A stretch of DNA of 64,000 nt from Anaerolineae bacterium (lineage in GTDB: Bacteria; Chloroflexota; Anaerolineae; Aggregatilineales; Aggregatilineaceae), in NCBI GenBank assembly GCA_018432315.1, contig JAHDLB010000023.1:1-64000 (forward strand), read 5' to 3'. A program made the position numbers and the translations under genes. Under the pieces are notes generated by a model that did no database searches, had not been told where the DNA came from, and saw only the letters and a list, made by a program, of their open reading frames with translations. Positions 53,159 to 62,168 of the stretch are shown one piece after another; within the stretch, counting starts at the first letter, position 1, and each line of letters begins with the position of its first letter.

Positions 53159-55032
53159 ACGGCACTTTCTCGCGTCAGGGGGATCGAGAACCAGAAGATC
53201 GATCCACCCCCCTCCCGTACATTCACGCCCACCTTGCCCCCATGCGCTTCGATGATACCGCGCACCACCGAGAGCCCTAACCCCGTGCTGTGATCGGCCC
53301 GGGCCGATTGCTCCAGGCGCACGAACGGCTGGAAAATCGCCTCCTGTTGGGCTGGCGGCACGCCTTTTCCGCGGTCGGCCACCCCCAGCCAGAGTTCAGC
53401 CGGGTTGTGCGTTACGCTGAGATCGATCTCGGCGGCATCCGGGCTGTATTTGCTGGCATTCGACAGCAGATTGACCACGACCTGCACCAGCCGCGTGTGG
53501 TCGCCTTCGATCGGTGGCGAGCTGAGCGGCAGGTTGAGGGCGATAGGCTGCTGGCGGCGCTTGAGCAGGGGGTACATGGTGTGCAGCGCGTCGGTCAGGA
53601 TCTGTTCGATCTGCACGGGTTGTCGGTGCAGTGAGAATTTCTGCGCTTCCAGCTTGCTGCCTTCGAGCAGGTTGTCGATCAGGCGCTGGAGGCTGGACAT
53701 GCTCATCAACAGGGAAGTGAAAAGCTGCTGTCGCTCGTTCCGCGTCAGCGACCGGTCGTTGTCGATCAGAAGCTCCACCAGGGCTTTCATGCCCGAAAGC
53801 GGCGTGCGGAATTCGTGGGACATATTCGCCAGGTAATACGCCTGGGCGCTGGACTGGCGGTTTTCTTCGGTGATGTCTCGCAGCACCAGGGGAATCGCCC
53901 CATCCGGCAGCGTCCGCGCGCGTGTGACCGCCAGCGTGATCGTATAGGCGTCCGGCAAACACACCTGCAGCGATTTTCGGCTGCCTTCGGGCGGCAAACA
54001 CGCGGAGAACGGTTGATCGGAATCGGCCAGGCGAAACACGTGGTCGACCTGTTGGCCGGCCTGGTCCGTCTCCCAGTGCATGATCTGGCGGGCGCTCTGG
54101 CTGTGGAACACGATCTCGCCCTGGGGGTTGATGGTGACGATCCCCTCGATGATGGACTGCATCAACGTGTTCGACCAATCGCGTTCCTCTTGAAGCTGCT
54201 GCATCATGCGCCGGATGCGCTGGCGCGTGGTTTCCAGCGTGTCGGCCAGCGTGCGAATTTCCGGTGAATACGTCACGACGTCGATCTGCCGGGCAAAGTC
54301 ACCTTCGCCCACCATTTGCGCTGCCCGGCGCAGGTCGCCCAGGGGCCGGATGCGCCGCCGCATGTACAGCCCGCTGATCACCGAGCCCGCGCCCGCCGAC
54401 ACGAGCGCAATCGCCACGATGGCGGTCATGGCCGAGGTCTCGACGGACTGCGCGTCCTGCGTGTCGATCAGCACGGTCAGCGTGAGATCGCTCGACAGGC
54501 GCACCGGTCGGGTGCGGTAGCCCGGCCCCGGCTCGGCGTGTGAATCGGGAAACCGGTACAGAAACCCGGTCTGTTCGTGCAGCCGGTCCAGCAAGCGCGT
54601 ATCCACCACGAGGCCGCCCACCAGCGTCAGGTCGCCAGCGAGTGCCCGTTCCGCCGCCTGGATCGCACCGGCTGCGGGGACGGTGCCGGCCAGCGCCGTG
54701 CCCTGCTCGTTTGCTACGTACAGGAAATCGAGCGTGGTGCCCGCGTGGAAATCCGCCAGGTACGAATCGAGCGCGGCCCAATCGCGCTCGTCCACGAGCC
54801 GGCGCAGTGTGGGACGCTCCGACGCTAACTCGACGGTCTGGCTCATCTGGAGCTCGGTCAGGGCCCAGATCGTCCGGGTGTGTCGTTCTCCGGCAGCCAG
54901 CCGCAGGTCGATCTGTCGATCCAGTTCGCGGTGAAACAACCACAGCGCGGGCAGGGCTGTGATCATGGCCGTGATGAACATCGAGATCACCGCGATGCCG
55001 GTAAGCTGACGGGTCAGGCTCAGCGTCCTCAT
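53155..55032 (-). CDS. Sensor histidine kinase with PAS domain (system 3)
   Basis: 625 residues. Helix 1 is near 11-33, an extracytoplasmic dCache/sCache-like domain of about 165 residues follows, then helix 2 near 201-222, HAMP and a PAS domain (about 285-390, SIIEGIVTINPQGEIVFHS). His406 is in ANMSHEFRTP. The ATPase domain contains VNLLSNASKYS, VADRGKGVP and GLGLSVVRGIIEAHGG. It is co-transcribed with its regulator. The stimulus could be the oxyanion imported by the adjacent transporter or a linked redox or energy signal read by PAS; neither is shown directly. Confidence 0.94.
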   Translation of the reverse strand: MRTLSLTRQLTGIAVISMFITAMITALPALWLFHRELDRQIDLRLAAGERHTRTIWALTELQMSQTVELASERPTLRRLVDERDWAALDSYLADFHAGTTLDFLYVANEQGTALAGTVPAAGAIQAAERALAGDLTLVGGLVVDTRLLDRLHEQTGFLYRFPDSHAEPGPGYRTRPVRLSSDLTLTVLIDTQDAQSVETSAMTAIVAIALVSAGAGSVISGLYMRRRIRPLGDLRRAAQMVGEGDFARQIDVVTYSPEIRTLADTLETTRQRIRRMMQQLQEERDWSNTLMQSIIEGIVTINPQGEIVFHSQSARQIMHWETDQAGQQVDHVFRLADSDQPFSACLPPEGSRKSLQVCLPDAYTITLAVTRARTLPDGAIPLVLRDITEENRQSSAQAYYLANMSHEFRTPLSGMKALVELLIDNDRSLTRNERQQLFTSLLMSMSSLQRLIDNLLEGSKLEAQKFSLHRQPVQIEQILTDALHTMYPLLKRRQQPIALNLPLSSPPIEGDHTRLVQVVVNLLSNASKYSPDAAEIDLSVTHNPAELWLGVADRGKGVPPAQQEAIFQPFVRLEQSARADHSTGLGLSVVRGIIEAHGGKVGVNVREGGGSIFWFSIPLTRESAV

Positions 55033-55084
55033 AAGTGCCTCGTGCCGTCCCTGTGGCGTAAATCTGGCCCCACGGCGTGCCCGA

Positions 55085-55090
55085 ATTATA
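55085..55090 (-). promoter_or_regulatory. -10 element of system 3 operon
   Basis: The minus strand reads TATAAT about 53 bp upstream of the kinase ATG. No good -35 lies at standard spacing. Confidence 0.45.
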
Positions 55091-55125
55091 GACGGGCGTC
55101 AGGCCGCTCGCCAAAACCGCGAGAT

Positions 55126-55136
55126 CCCCCCCCCCC
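55126..55136. repeat. Homopolymeric tract of 11 C
   Basis: Eleven consecutive C residues lie between the DUF4760-like gene stop (55150) and the system 3 promoter. This is the longest mononucleotide run I noticed in the window. Length variation here would change no protein but could alter transcript 3' or promoter spacing. Confidence 0.7.
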
Positions 55137-55149
55137 AACGCTCTGGATT

Positions 55150-55854
55150 CTACAGGCGGGACTGTGTGAAGCCGATCTGTCGCTCGCGGTCCGGGTGGTT
55201 CTTGTCGCGCCACACCGCGCATTTCTTAGCCAGGTTGACTGCCGAGAGGTAGTAGTCCGGTTCTTCGGGGCGGTGGCTGCGTTCGTATTCCACGATCGGG
55301 CCGATTTTCTTCCACACCTTGACCACCACGGGACTCAACCAGCCGACCACGTCGTCGGACGTGACCCAGTCCTGCTCGACCAGGAAGCCGAAGTAATCGA
55401 TCAGGTTGAGGACTTCCTTGATGTTGCGCCTGGCCTCCTCGTCGCCATCCAGGATGGCCCGGATCGCCGCGTCGCGGGCATCCGTGTCGCCCTCGGGGAT
55501 CGTGGGAAGCTGTTGGTAGACGAAACGGCGTGCCTCGATCTGCTCGAGGCACATCATCTTCTCGTAGATGTCGCGGTAGATGCCCAGGTTGCGGCTGTCG
55601 TTGGCCTCGGAGATCTGGAGCAGGACCGTCACGCCGGCGCCGAGGGCAAACGCCAGGGTTATCACAGAGATGAGCGCGCTGAGCCCTGACCACTGCTGGT
55701 CCGTCAGGGAGGCTGCATCGAGCAGGGTGGGCGCCAGGGCAATCAAGATCACCACGCTCGCGATCACCATCAGGATGATGATCCCCATCAGCGCGCCAAT
55801 GGAGCGGCGCTTCAGAAACCGCAGATGTAGAACTCTGTCTCGTGGTCGTGCCAT
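55150..55854 (-). CDS. DUF4760-like membrane protein
   Basis: 234 residues. Two membrane helices (about 21-42 and 56-82: IGALMGIIILMVIASVVILIAL and SALISVITLAFALGAGVTVLLQ) are followed by a cytoplasmic helical domain with IYEKMMCLEQIEARRFVYQQLP, RNIKEVLNLIDYFGFLVEQDWV and VVKVWKKIGPIVEYERSHR. This is the pattern of DUF4760-type proteins. GGAGGAA precedes the ATG at 55854; a longer frame upstream is not supported. The function is unknown. Confidence 0.75.
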   Translation of the reverse strand: MARPRDRVLHLRFLKRRSIGALMGIIILMVIASVVILIALAPTLLDAASLTDQQWSGLSALISVITLAFALGAGVTVLLQISEANDSRNLGIYRDIYEKMMCLEQIEARRFVYQQLPTIPEGDTDARDAAIRAILDGDEEARRNIKEVLNLIDYFGFLVEQDWVTSDDVVGWLSPVVVKVWKKIGPIVEYERSHRPEEPDYYLSAVNLAKKCAVWRDKNHPDRERQIGFTQSRL

Positions 55855-56048
55855 CGCGATTCCTCCAGGATGACGAGCCGCGCGTACGGCCCGGTTGCGT
55901 TTCAGGCATTCTACTGCGAGCGATGGTTCAAGGGAAATTCTCCTCGTGGCCCACTTTGGATACGAAAAACGCGCCGAGAACCATGCGGCCACGATTGCCG
56001 TAGCCGCGACAGTTCTCTGGCGCCAGTTGCATGCGCGCCCTGCACGCC

Positions 56049-56906
56049 CTAGCTTGGCAACTCGCAGTTCAGCCGGGCGAGAGCGGCCTGCCATTCCTCT
56101 TCGCTGGTGGCTTTGCGGGCGCGGAAGTTGATCCCCATCGTGCCGAAACTCGCCGCGCTGCTTTCCTGGGGAGCCCCGCCGAACACGTCGGCCCGCCAGG
56201 TGATCTCGAAGTCGACGAAACCGGCCATCACCACGGCCATCTCCAACTCTGCTTCCAGCAGAGCGCCGGCAATTCAACCGGTCCACAGGTCGATGTTGCG
56301 TTTGGCTCCCGCTGGCACGGGTTTCTCGACCAGGATGTCGGCGATCTGCAGCCGTCCGCCCGGCTTGAGCACGCGGGCCATTTCGCCCAGCGCGGCGTGC
56401 TTGTCCGGCATCAGGTTGAGCACGCCGTTGGAGATGACCAGGTCCGCCCAGCCGTCGAACACGGGCAGCGCCTCGCCAAAACCTTCGCGGTACTCGACGT
56501 TACGCAGCCCCGTGTCGCGGGCGGCCTTCCGCGCTTTGGCGAGCATGGCCGGCGTCATGTCCACGCCCACCACGTGCCCCTCCGGCCCGACCATTTTGGC
56601 GGCGACCAGACTGTCCATGCCGGCGCCGCAGCCCACGTCCACGACCCGGTCGCCGGGCCCTGGCTGCTCCATGCTGAACGGGTTTCCCGTCCCGGCGAAC
56701 GAAGCGATGGCGGCTTCCGAAATGCCTTCCAGCCAGGCATCGTCGTACCCCAGCATGCGGGTCAGCGGGCGCCCGGTGTGGAAGTGAAAGCCGTGGTCCG
56801 GATTCTCGGCCACCACCTGGTACTCGGTCTGGATTGCCTGTCGCAGGCTGTCGAGATCGAGATCGGGGACGGATGGGCCTGTGGGAGAGTGTGTGTCCAT
56901 CGTCAT
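56049..56906 (-). CDS. ArsM-like SAM methyltransferase, candidate selenoprotein (Sec211)
   Basis: 285 residues if the in-frame TGA at 56276-56274 is read as selenocysteine. Motif I (VVDVGCGAGMD, about 88-98), VGVDMTPAMLAKARKAA and VISNGVLNLMPDKHAALGEMARVLKPGG (in part) identify a class-I methyltransferase close to arsenite methyltransferases. After the TGA the same frame continues 74 residues with family sequence (IAGALLEAELEMAVVMAGFVDFEITWRADVF, in part). The TGA sits in W-T-G-TGA-I-A-G-A-L, the position of the catalytic Cys in ArsM/AS3MT (C-x-G-A-L context). The first ArsM cysteine (GCGNP) is Thr here (AGTGNP). A SECIS-like hairpin follows the TGA. AGGA lies 9 nt before the ATG. It lies 116 bp downstream of the OsmC gene. 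Confidence 0.82.
56246..56264 (-). promoter_or_regulatory. Candidate bacterial SECIS element (methyltransferase)
   Basis: Minus strand: stem CTCTGC (56263-56258)/GCAGAG (56252-56247), extended by a G-T pair, with the 5-nt loop TGGAA. Sixteen bases separate the TGA from the loop, and G is the second loop base. These features fit published bacterial SECIS models (loop 16-37 nt after UGA, G among the first two loop bases). The loop start and size equal those of the element in the divergent regulator gene. Confidence 0.7.
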
Positions 56907-56965
56907 TTTTGCACATCCTTCTCGTTCAGGCGCAGTCTGTTCTGACTGGCGCGGAATGGGGAGGG

Positions 56966-56991
56966 GGAGGAAGACCTGCGGGCCTTCCTCC
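56966..56991 (-). other. Stem-loop between OsmC and methyltransferase genes
   Basis: GGAGGAAG (56966-56973) pairs perfectly with CTTCCTCC (56984-56991) across a 10-nt loop, with no T-tract. It lies in the 116-bp gap between the two genes and may set their relative expression or act as a processing site. Confidence 0.55.
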
Positions 56992-57022
56992 ATTGGCGTT
57001 ATGTCCGGTAAGCCGAACGCCT

Positions 57023-57592
57023 TCAGTCTGCGAGCGCGACGCTCACCGGGACCGGGTTGCGGAGCATGTCCAGCACGGGCGACGTGCGCTGGACGTAATC
57101 GCACAGCGCCTCGATCTTCTCGCGCGGGGCGTCGCTCTTGACCCGGTAGGTGAGGCGGATGTTCTCGAACCCCGGTCGCACGTCCTCGGATAGGCCGAGG
57201 AACGCCTGCAGGTCCAGATCGCCCTCCAGGTCGAAGTTCAGACTCTCGACGGTGATCCCCTGCGCAGCCGCGTTGTAGACGAAGCCGACCGCCAGGCACG
57301 ACGCGAGCGCGTGCAGGATGGCTTCGACGGCGTTCGGGCCGGCGTTGCCGCCGAGCAGCACCGGGGGCTCGTCGCCTTCGAGGACGAACGGCTGGCTGCG
57401 GGACTCGTCTTCCTGGCCCGCGCCGTAGAACCCCTGGATGGTCGTGCGCGAATGCCCGCCATCGATCCATTCGTTCTGGGCGCGGAACTGGAACCGCGCG
57501 ATCTCCGGTTTTTCCTGGATGGCCTGGACCGTTGCAACGAGCTGATCGACGTTGACGCCGTTGACGCGGGTGGTGACTTGTGTGTTCATCAT
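57023..57592 (-). CDS. OsmC/Ohr-family protein
   Basis: 190 residues. The conserved OsmC segment is present: GGNAGPNAVEAILHALASCLAVGFVYNAAAQGI (in part), with the C-terminal partner region RSPVLDMLRNPVPV-like (RTSPVLDMLRNPVPVSVAL). Cys in ALASCLAV corresponds to the resolving or peroxidatic cysteine of this fold; an N-terminal extension of about 35 residues precedes the core. AAGGAG lies 5 nt before the ATG at 57592 (ATG at 57589 also possible). It is first in an operon with the methyltransferase and divergent from the SARP-type regulator. It probably reduces organic hydroperoxides or handles a reactive thiol or metalloid product. Confidence 0.87.
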   Translation of the reverse strand: MMNTQVTTRVNGVNVDQLVATVQAIQEKPEIARFQFRAQNEWIDGGHSRTTIQGFYGAGQEDESRSQPFVLEGDEPPVLLGGNAGPNAVEAILHALASCLAVGFVYNAAAQGITVESLNFDLEGDLDLQAFLGLSEDVRPGFENIRLTYRVKSDAPREKIEALCDYVQRTSPVLDMLRNPVPVSVALAD

Positions 57593-57689
57593 TTGTTCTC
57601 CTTGTGATTTTTTCACGTCCATGTGAGTCCCACTTTACCGGCCTGCCGTGCCGGATGCGTGACAAAACGCGTCCCACGAGCGTGATTTT

Positions 57690-57730
57690 TGATGATAAAT
57701 AGGTTTTTATGTTAAAAATAAGTGTATAAT
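57690..57730. promoter_or_regulatory. AT-rich divergent promoter region
   Basis: A markedly AT-rich 41-bp stretch in GC-rich surroundings. A perfect TATAAT (57725-57730, plus strand, preceded by TG) would start transcription near 57737, just before the regulator ATG at 57743. On the minus strand TATCAT (about 57699-57694) could serve the OsmC-methyltransferase operon. This shared region is the natural site of control by the SARP-type protein. Confidence 0.5.
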
Positions 57731-57742
57731 CGAGAGACAGTC

Positions 57743-60700
57743 ATGCAGAGTAGCAGCAGGGAGGTGAAAACCAGGCCATTGACTTCACTAAAGCTCATAT
57801 TGTTCGGCCCTCCCCGCGTGGAGCGCGAGGGCCAACCGGTAGATGTGACTCGTCGTAAAGCCCTGGCTTTGCTGTCGTACCTGGCCGCAACCGGGCAACC
57901 CCACAGCCGCGATACGCTCGCCACCCTTTTCTGGCCCGATGTCCCTCAACGTCAGGCTCGGGGCAATCTGCGCCGGGCCCTGTCCGATCTGAATGCCGAG
58001 ATCGGTGATGATGTCCTGCTGCTGGACGGCGAAACCGTCGCGCTAAACGTCGACGGCGTTGAGTCGGACGTGGCGCGGTTTCGGGCGTGTCTGGCGGCGT
58101 GTTCGGCACACGACCACCGGCCCGACGACGTCTGCCCGAATTGCGTCCCCTTGCTGGCCGAGGCCGCCGACCTGTATCAGGCGGACTTCCTGGCCGGTTT
58201 CACCTTGCGCGACACAGTCGAGTTCGACGATTGGCAGTATTTCGAAGCCGAAGGGCTGCGCCAGGATCTCGCGTCTGCGCTGGCTCGCCTGGTGGAAGGG
58301 CTGGTCGTCCGGGCCGATTACGAGGCGGCCATTTCCTATGCGCGCCGCTGGGTCGCGCTCGATCGCCTGCACGAACCGGCTCACCAGCAGCTCATGCGCC
58401 TGTACGCCCAGCTTGGGCGCCGCCACGATGCGCTGCGCCAGTACCGCGCCTGCGCTGAAACGCTGGATTCCGAGTTGGGCATCTCCCCTTCGCCCGAAAC
58501 CGAGATGCTCTACCAGCGAATCGCGGGCGGCGACGTATCCCTGCCGGCTGCGGCGAGTCCCAAGCCGGCCTGGCTGCCCCCGGCGCTCACCGCCGTCGCG
58601 GTGAAGCACGGCGCGCCCCTGGCTGGCCGGGACGCGGAGCTGGAACAGATTCGCGCCAAAATCGATGCAAGCTGGCATGGCGGGGGGCAGACCCTGCTGC
58701 TGGCCGGCGTATCCGGGGTGGGCAAGACGCGGGTGGCCTACGAAGCCCTGCAGAGCGCGGCGCAGTCCGGCATCACGACGCTGCTAGGCGCAGCCTACGA
58801 ACAGGAAGGGCACCTGGCGTACCATCCCTTCATCGAGGCGATTGACCGCTATCTCACCGACCAACAGCGCCCCCTGGAGCAGAACCCCATCACCTATTAC
58901 AAACCGTTGGGCGCCACCGATCCACAGCAGGAACACACGGCCCTGTTCAAGGCTACAGCCATGTTCTTTGCAGCCCTCGCCGAAAACAACCCGGTGCTGC
59001 TCATGCTGGATGACCTCCACGACGCGGACGAAGCCAGCCTGAGCATGTTCCATTATCTGGCGCGACAGACGCGCTCGTTTCCTATCATCCTGCTGGCGAC
59101 CTACTCCACCGACATTCCCATCAGCGGCGTCTCGCCATTTGGCAGCCTGCTCAACGCGCTGTACCGCGAGCAGTTGAGCGAGGCCATCGACCTGTCGCCG
59201 CTGTCGGAAGATGCCGCCGCCGAGATCGTCAATCACGCGCTGGCGGGGCGGGCCGATCCGCACCTGGTCAAAACGATCTACGACGCTGCCGAAGGGAATC
59301 CGTTCTACGTGCAGGAAATCAGCCGGGCGATGTCCAAGGATGAACACCTGGTTCGGGCGGGCGATGGCTTGCGGCTGCGTCCCGAGGCGGCTGTCCCCAT
59401 CCCCACCGGGCTACAGGATCTGCTGCGCGAGCGGGTGCAGCGGCTGGGCAAAGATGTCGAGTCCGCTCTCAGCGCGGCGGCGGTGGTGGGGCGCGAATTT
59501 CGCTTTGCGGTCCTCAAACACGTCACCGATCTGCCCGACGGCGAACTGTTCGATGCGCTCGACACAGCCCTGTCGGCCCATCTACTCCAGGAAACGGATA
59601 CCGGGTACCGCTTCCAGCATGCCCTGATTCGTCACGCGCTCTACGAGGCGCTGAGCCGCCGCCGCCGGGCGTGGCTGCATGGGCGCGCCGCCGGGGCAAT
59701 CGAGGCCCTCTATGCCGGACAGGCGGGCGGGCTGCAGCCCCATGTCGATGCGCTGGCCCACCACTATGACCTCAGCGATCAGCGCGACAAGGCTTTGCCG
59801 TACCTGGTCCAGGCCGCCGACAAAGCAGCCGGGCTCTTCGCCCTGGAGATCGCGTCCGATTACCTGGAGCGGGCGATTGGCCTGATGGACGAACTGGGCA
59901 TCGAAGATCCGGCGGCCCGGTGGCCCCTGCTCGAGAAGTTGGGCACCTGGGCCAAGGTGTTGGCGGATACCAGCCGCGCCGTGTCGAGTTACCAGCAGGC
60001 GCTGGCTCTGCCCGCCACCGGCGATTGGCAGCCCAGTCCTGGCGACCGGGTACGGCTGCACCGCTCGGCTGCCCGATCGCTCATTGCCACCGGTCGCATG
60101 GCCGAGGCGGAGCAGAATTTGCAGGCAGCCATCGAGCTTGTCGCGGATGTGGATCAGGCGTCGCTGGATTACGCTAATATCCTGTACGATGTGGCGCTGT
60201 GGCACTGGCATAACGACGCCTACCAGGAGGCGTATACCGCCGCTCAGCGCAGCCTGGAGATCGCCGAGAAGATCGATGACACGACTGCAAGGGCCCAGGC
60301 TTACGAGATGCTGGCGCTGGCCTGTCACTCGCTGGGCGAGTGGCAGGAGGGACTCAGCTTCGAGCAGCAGCGCTCGTTGTTGATCGGCCCCAACCTCGAC
60401 GTGACGGAGGCGTTCGACGCGCACCTTTGACTGTGGGAATATCACCTGTACGGTGATAAGGAATACGATGAATTCAGGGGCATCATCGACACGACCCTGC
60501 ATCAGGCCCGGCGCATGGGCGCGCCCCGCGCGATAGCCCTGTGCCAGAGTTTCAACGGCGCGCTCGAATTTCAGGTGGGGCATTGGGCCGAGGCTGAGCA
60601 GTCTCTCGACGAATCGATCCGCCTGTTTCAGGAGATCGGCGCGGCAGATGGCGAGGCGCTGTCCTACCAGCGGCTGGGCATCCTTCTGACCGCGCAGGGC

Positions 60701-61180
60701 CAGTTGGCGCAAGGTCTCTCGGCCCTCGAACAGGGGATCGTGGCGGCCAAACATGCCAAGCTGCGGGCGCACCTGCAGGGGCGTCTGTACGCCGCCATCG
60801 CCCGCAACCGCCTGTTGGCCGGGGACGTGCCAGCGGCGGACGACGCGCTCTCGCTGGGGGAGGCGCTGACCGAAAGCCACGGTCACTGTGCGCTGTGTGA
60901 AGCCCTGCTGCTGCCGGTCGCCGTCAGTGTGCGAATCGCCCAGGGGGACCTGGCTTCGGCAGCCGAATACTGCCACCGGCTCGATGAGGCGGCAGCGCGT
61001 TATGGCAGTGACGCGTGGATGGCGCTCGCTGCTCAAGCGCACGGGGAACTGGCTGCAGCCCAGGAAGATGCAGACGCGGCTGTTGCGCATTACGCGGTGG
61101 CCCGCACGTACTTCGAGCAGGCGAAGAACGAGGTCGCCGCCGGGCAGTGCGCCGACGCGCTCGCCCAGCTTCAGGCGTGA
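57743..61180 (+). CDS. SARP-BTAD/AAA/TPR regulator, candidate selenoprotein (Sec896)
   Basis: 1145 residues when the in-frame TGA at 60428-60430 is read through. An OmpR-like winged helix (about 15-95, KLILFGPPRVEREG) leads into a BTAD helical domain (about 95-260). The AAA ATPase has Walker A GVSGVGKT (about 322-329) and Walker B VLLMLDDLHDADE (about 418-430). A long TPR-like C-terminus follows. Four cysteines in C-x3-C and C-x2-C (about residues 116-134) form a possible metal or metalloid site. The frame continues 250 residues past the TGA with uninterrupted TPR sequence (LWEYHLYGDKEYDEF). A perfect 7-bp SECIS-like hairpin follows the TGA. It is divergent from the OsmC-methyltransferase operon, which it probably activates. 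A GTG at 57722 and a TTG at 57779 are alternative starts. Confidence 0.82.
60440..60458 (+). promoter_or_regulatory. Candidate bacterial SECIS element (regulator)
   Basis: TATCACC (60440-60446) pairs perfectly with GGTGATA (60452-60458) around the 5-nt loop TGTAC. The loop begins 17 nt after the TGA (60428-60430) and has G as its second base. Stem length, loop size, loop start and the leading T-G are the same as in the methyltransferase element, although the stem sequences differ. Confidence 0.7.
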
Positions 61181-61274
61181 CGTTACGTGCATGTCGCAGT
61201 GTGAACTGCCCTCGTAACAGCCGGTTTCGTGCTCGTTGGGGTTCAGCGGCCCGGCTCACGCTGCTCGCGCGGCT

Positions 61275-62168
61275 TCACTCGCCTTCCACGTCGGTGAGCG
61301 CTTCGAACCCGGAGGCAATGTCCAGCAGTTCTTCGGTGATCGAGCTCTGGCGCAGGTGGTGGTACCGGGTGGTGATCTCCCGCAGGCGATCTTCGATGTT
61401 CTGCTCGGCGGCCTGCATGGTTGCCAGGCGCGTGGTGTTCTCGCTGGTCAGCGACTCGACAAACGCGCGGTAGAGCAGGACGAAGAAGTACTGGTGCAAG
61501 AGCGCCGAAAACAACTGGCCCCGGTCCATGGTGAACATCGGCAGCACGCGCGAGTCCCATGCGGTGGTTTGCAGGTCGCGCAGCCAGTCCAGGTCCACGG
61601 GCAGCAGCCAGCGCATCCGGGTATGGAAGGCGGTGCCTGAGGTGGGGGTGTTGAAGAACAGCACGATCCGTTGAACGTCGTGCTGCTCGCGCCACTCCTC
61701 GACTTTTAGCAGCACGTCGATCACGCTCGACGTCACGCCCGCCAGCGAGCTGGGCGACGCGATGGCCTTTTCCACCGGGTGCCCGGCGACATCCATGTGG
61801 GCGGCGGTGCGCAGCCCGATCACCAGGACGTGGCGCTGGTCAGGCGGTGCGGCGAGTTTGTCCATGCCGCGGAGCGCGTACGACACGACCCGGTTGCTGA
61901 ACTGCCCGGCCAGTCCCTGATTGGCGCCGATGACGATCGCGCCCAACGCGCTGCCGGGCCCTGTCTCCATTCCGGGGATGGAACGCGCCTCGCTTTGCAG
62001 GACGATCTGCAGCCCCATTTCGATCGTCCGGTAGTACTCGACGAGCGATTCGAGCGCTTCCCGGTAGTGGCGGACGTTGACCGCCGCGAGCACCTTCATC
62101 GTGCGGGCGATCGAATAGAGATCTTCGGCGCTCTCCATTTTGCCGCGCAGAGACTCAAGCGTCTCCAT
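61275..62168 (-). CDS. atpG: N-type ATPase gamma subunit
   Basis: 297 residues. The N-terminal coiled-coil helix ([31 protein letters not shown]) and the C-terminal helix ([42 protein letters not shown], in part) pack in the alpha-beta ring of F1. The central Rossmann-like region is divergent from standard AtpG, as in the alternative N-ATPases. GGAGG lies 6 nt before the ATG at 62168; the ATG at 62174 overlaps that site. It overlaps the alpha gene by 14 bp and appears to be the last gene of the operon. Confidence 0.9.
   Translation of the reverse strand: METLESLRGKMESAEDLYSIARTMKVLAAVNVRHYREALESLVEYYRTIEMGLQIVLQSEARSIPGMETGPGSALGAIVIGANQGLAGQFSNRVVSYALRGMDKLAAPPDQRHVLVIGLRTAAHMDVAGHPVEKAIASPSSLAGVTSSVIDVLLKVEEWREQHDVQRIVLFFNTPTSGTAFHTRMRWLLPVDLDWLRDLQTTAWDSRVLPMFTMDRGQLFSALLHQYFFVLLYRAFVESLTSENTTRLATMQAAEQNIEDRLREITTRYHHLRQSSITEELLDIASGFEALTDVEGE

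Noticed and set aside
56049-56246. Separate 65-residue protein downstream of the methyltransferase
   Set aside because: It is in the same frame as the methyltransferase, directly after the TGA, and has C-terminal family sequence and no ribosome-binding site. It is the tail of the read-through product.
56274-60430. Both TGA-interrupted genes as pseudogenes
   Set aside because: Each has a single TGA, no frameshift, intact motifs on both sides and a matching SECIS-like hairpin. Decay would not give equal geometry in two adjacent genes. Not excluded until selenocysteine machinery is checked.
60515-61180. Separate TPR protein after the SARP regulator
   Set aside because: It is in the same frame as the regulator, with continuous TPR sequence starting immediately after the TGA at 60428. 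There is no promoter or ribosome-binding site, so it is the C-terminal part of one protein.
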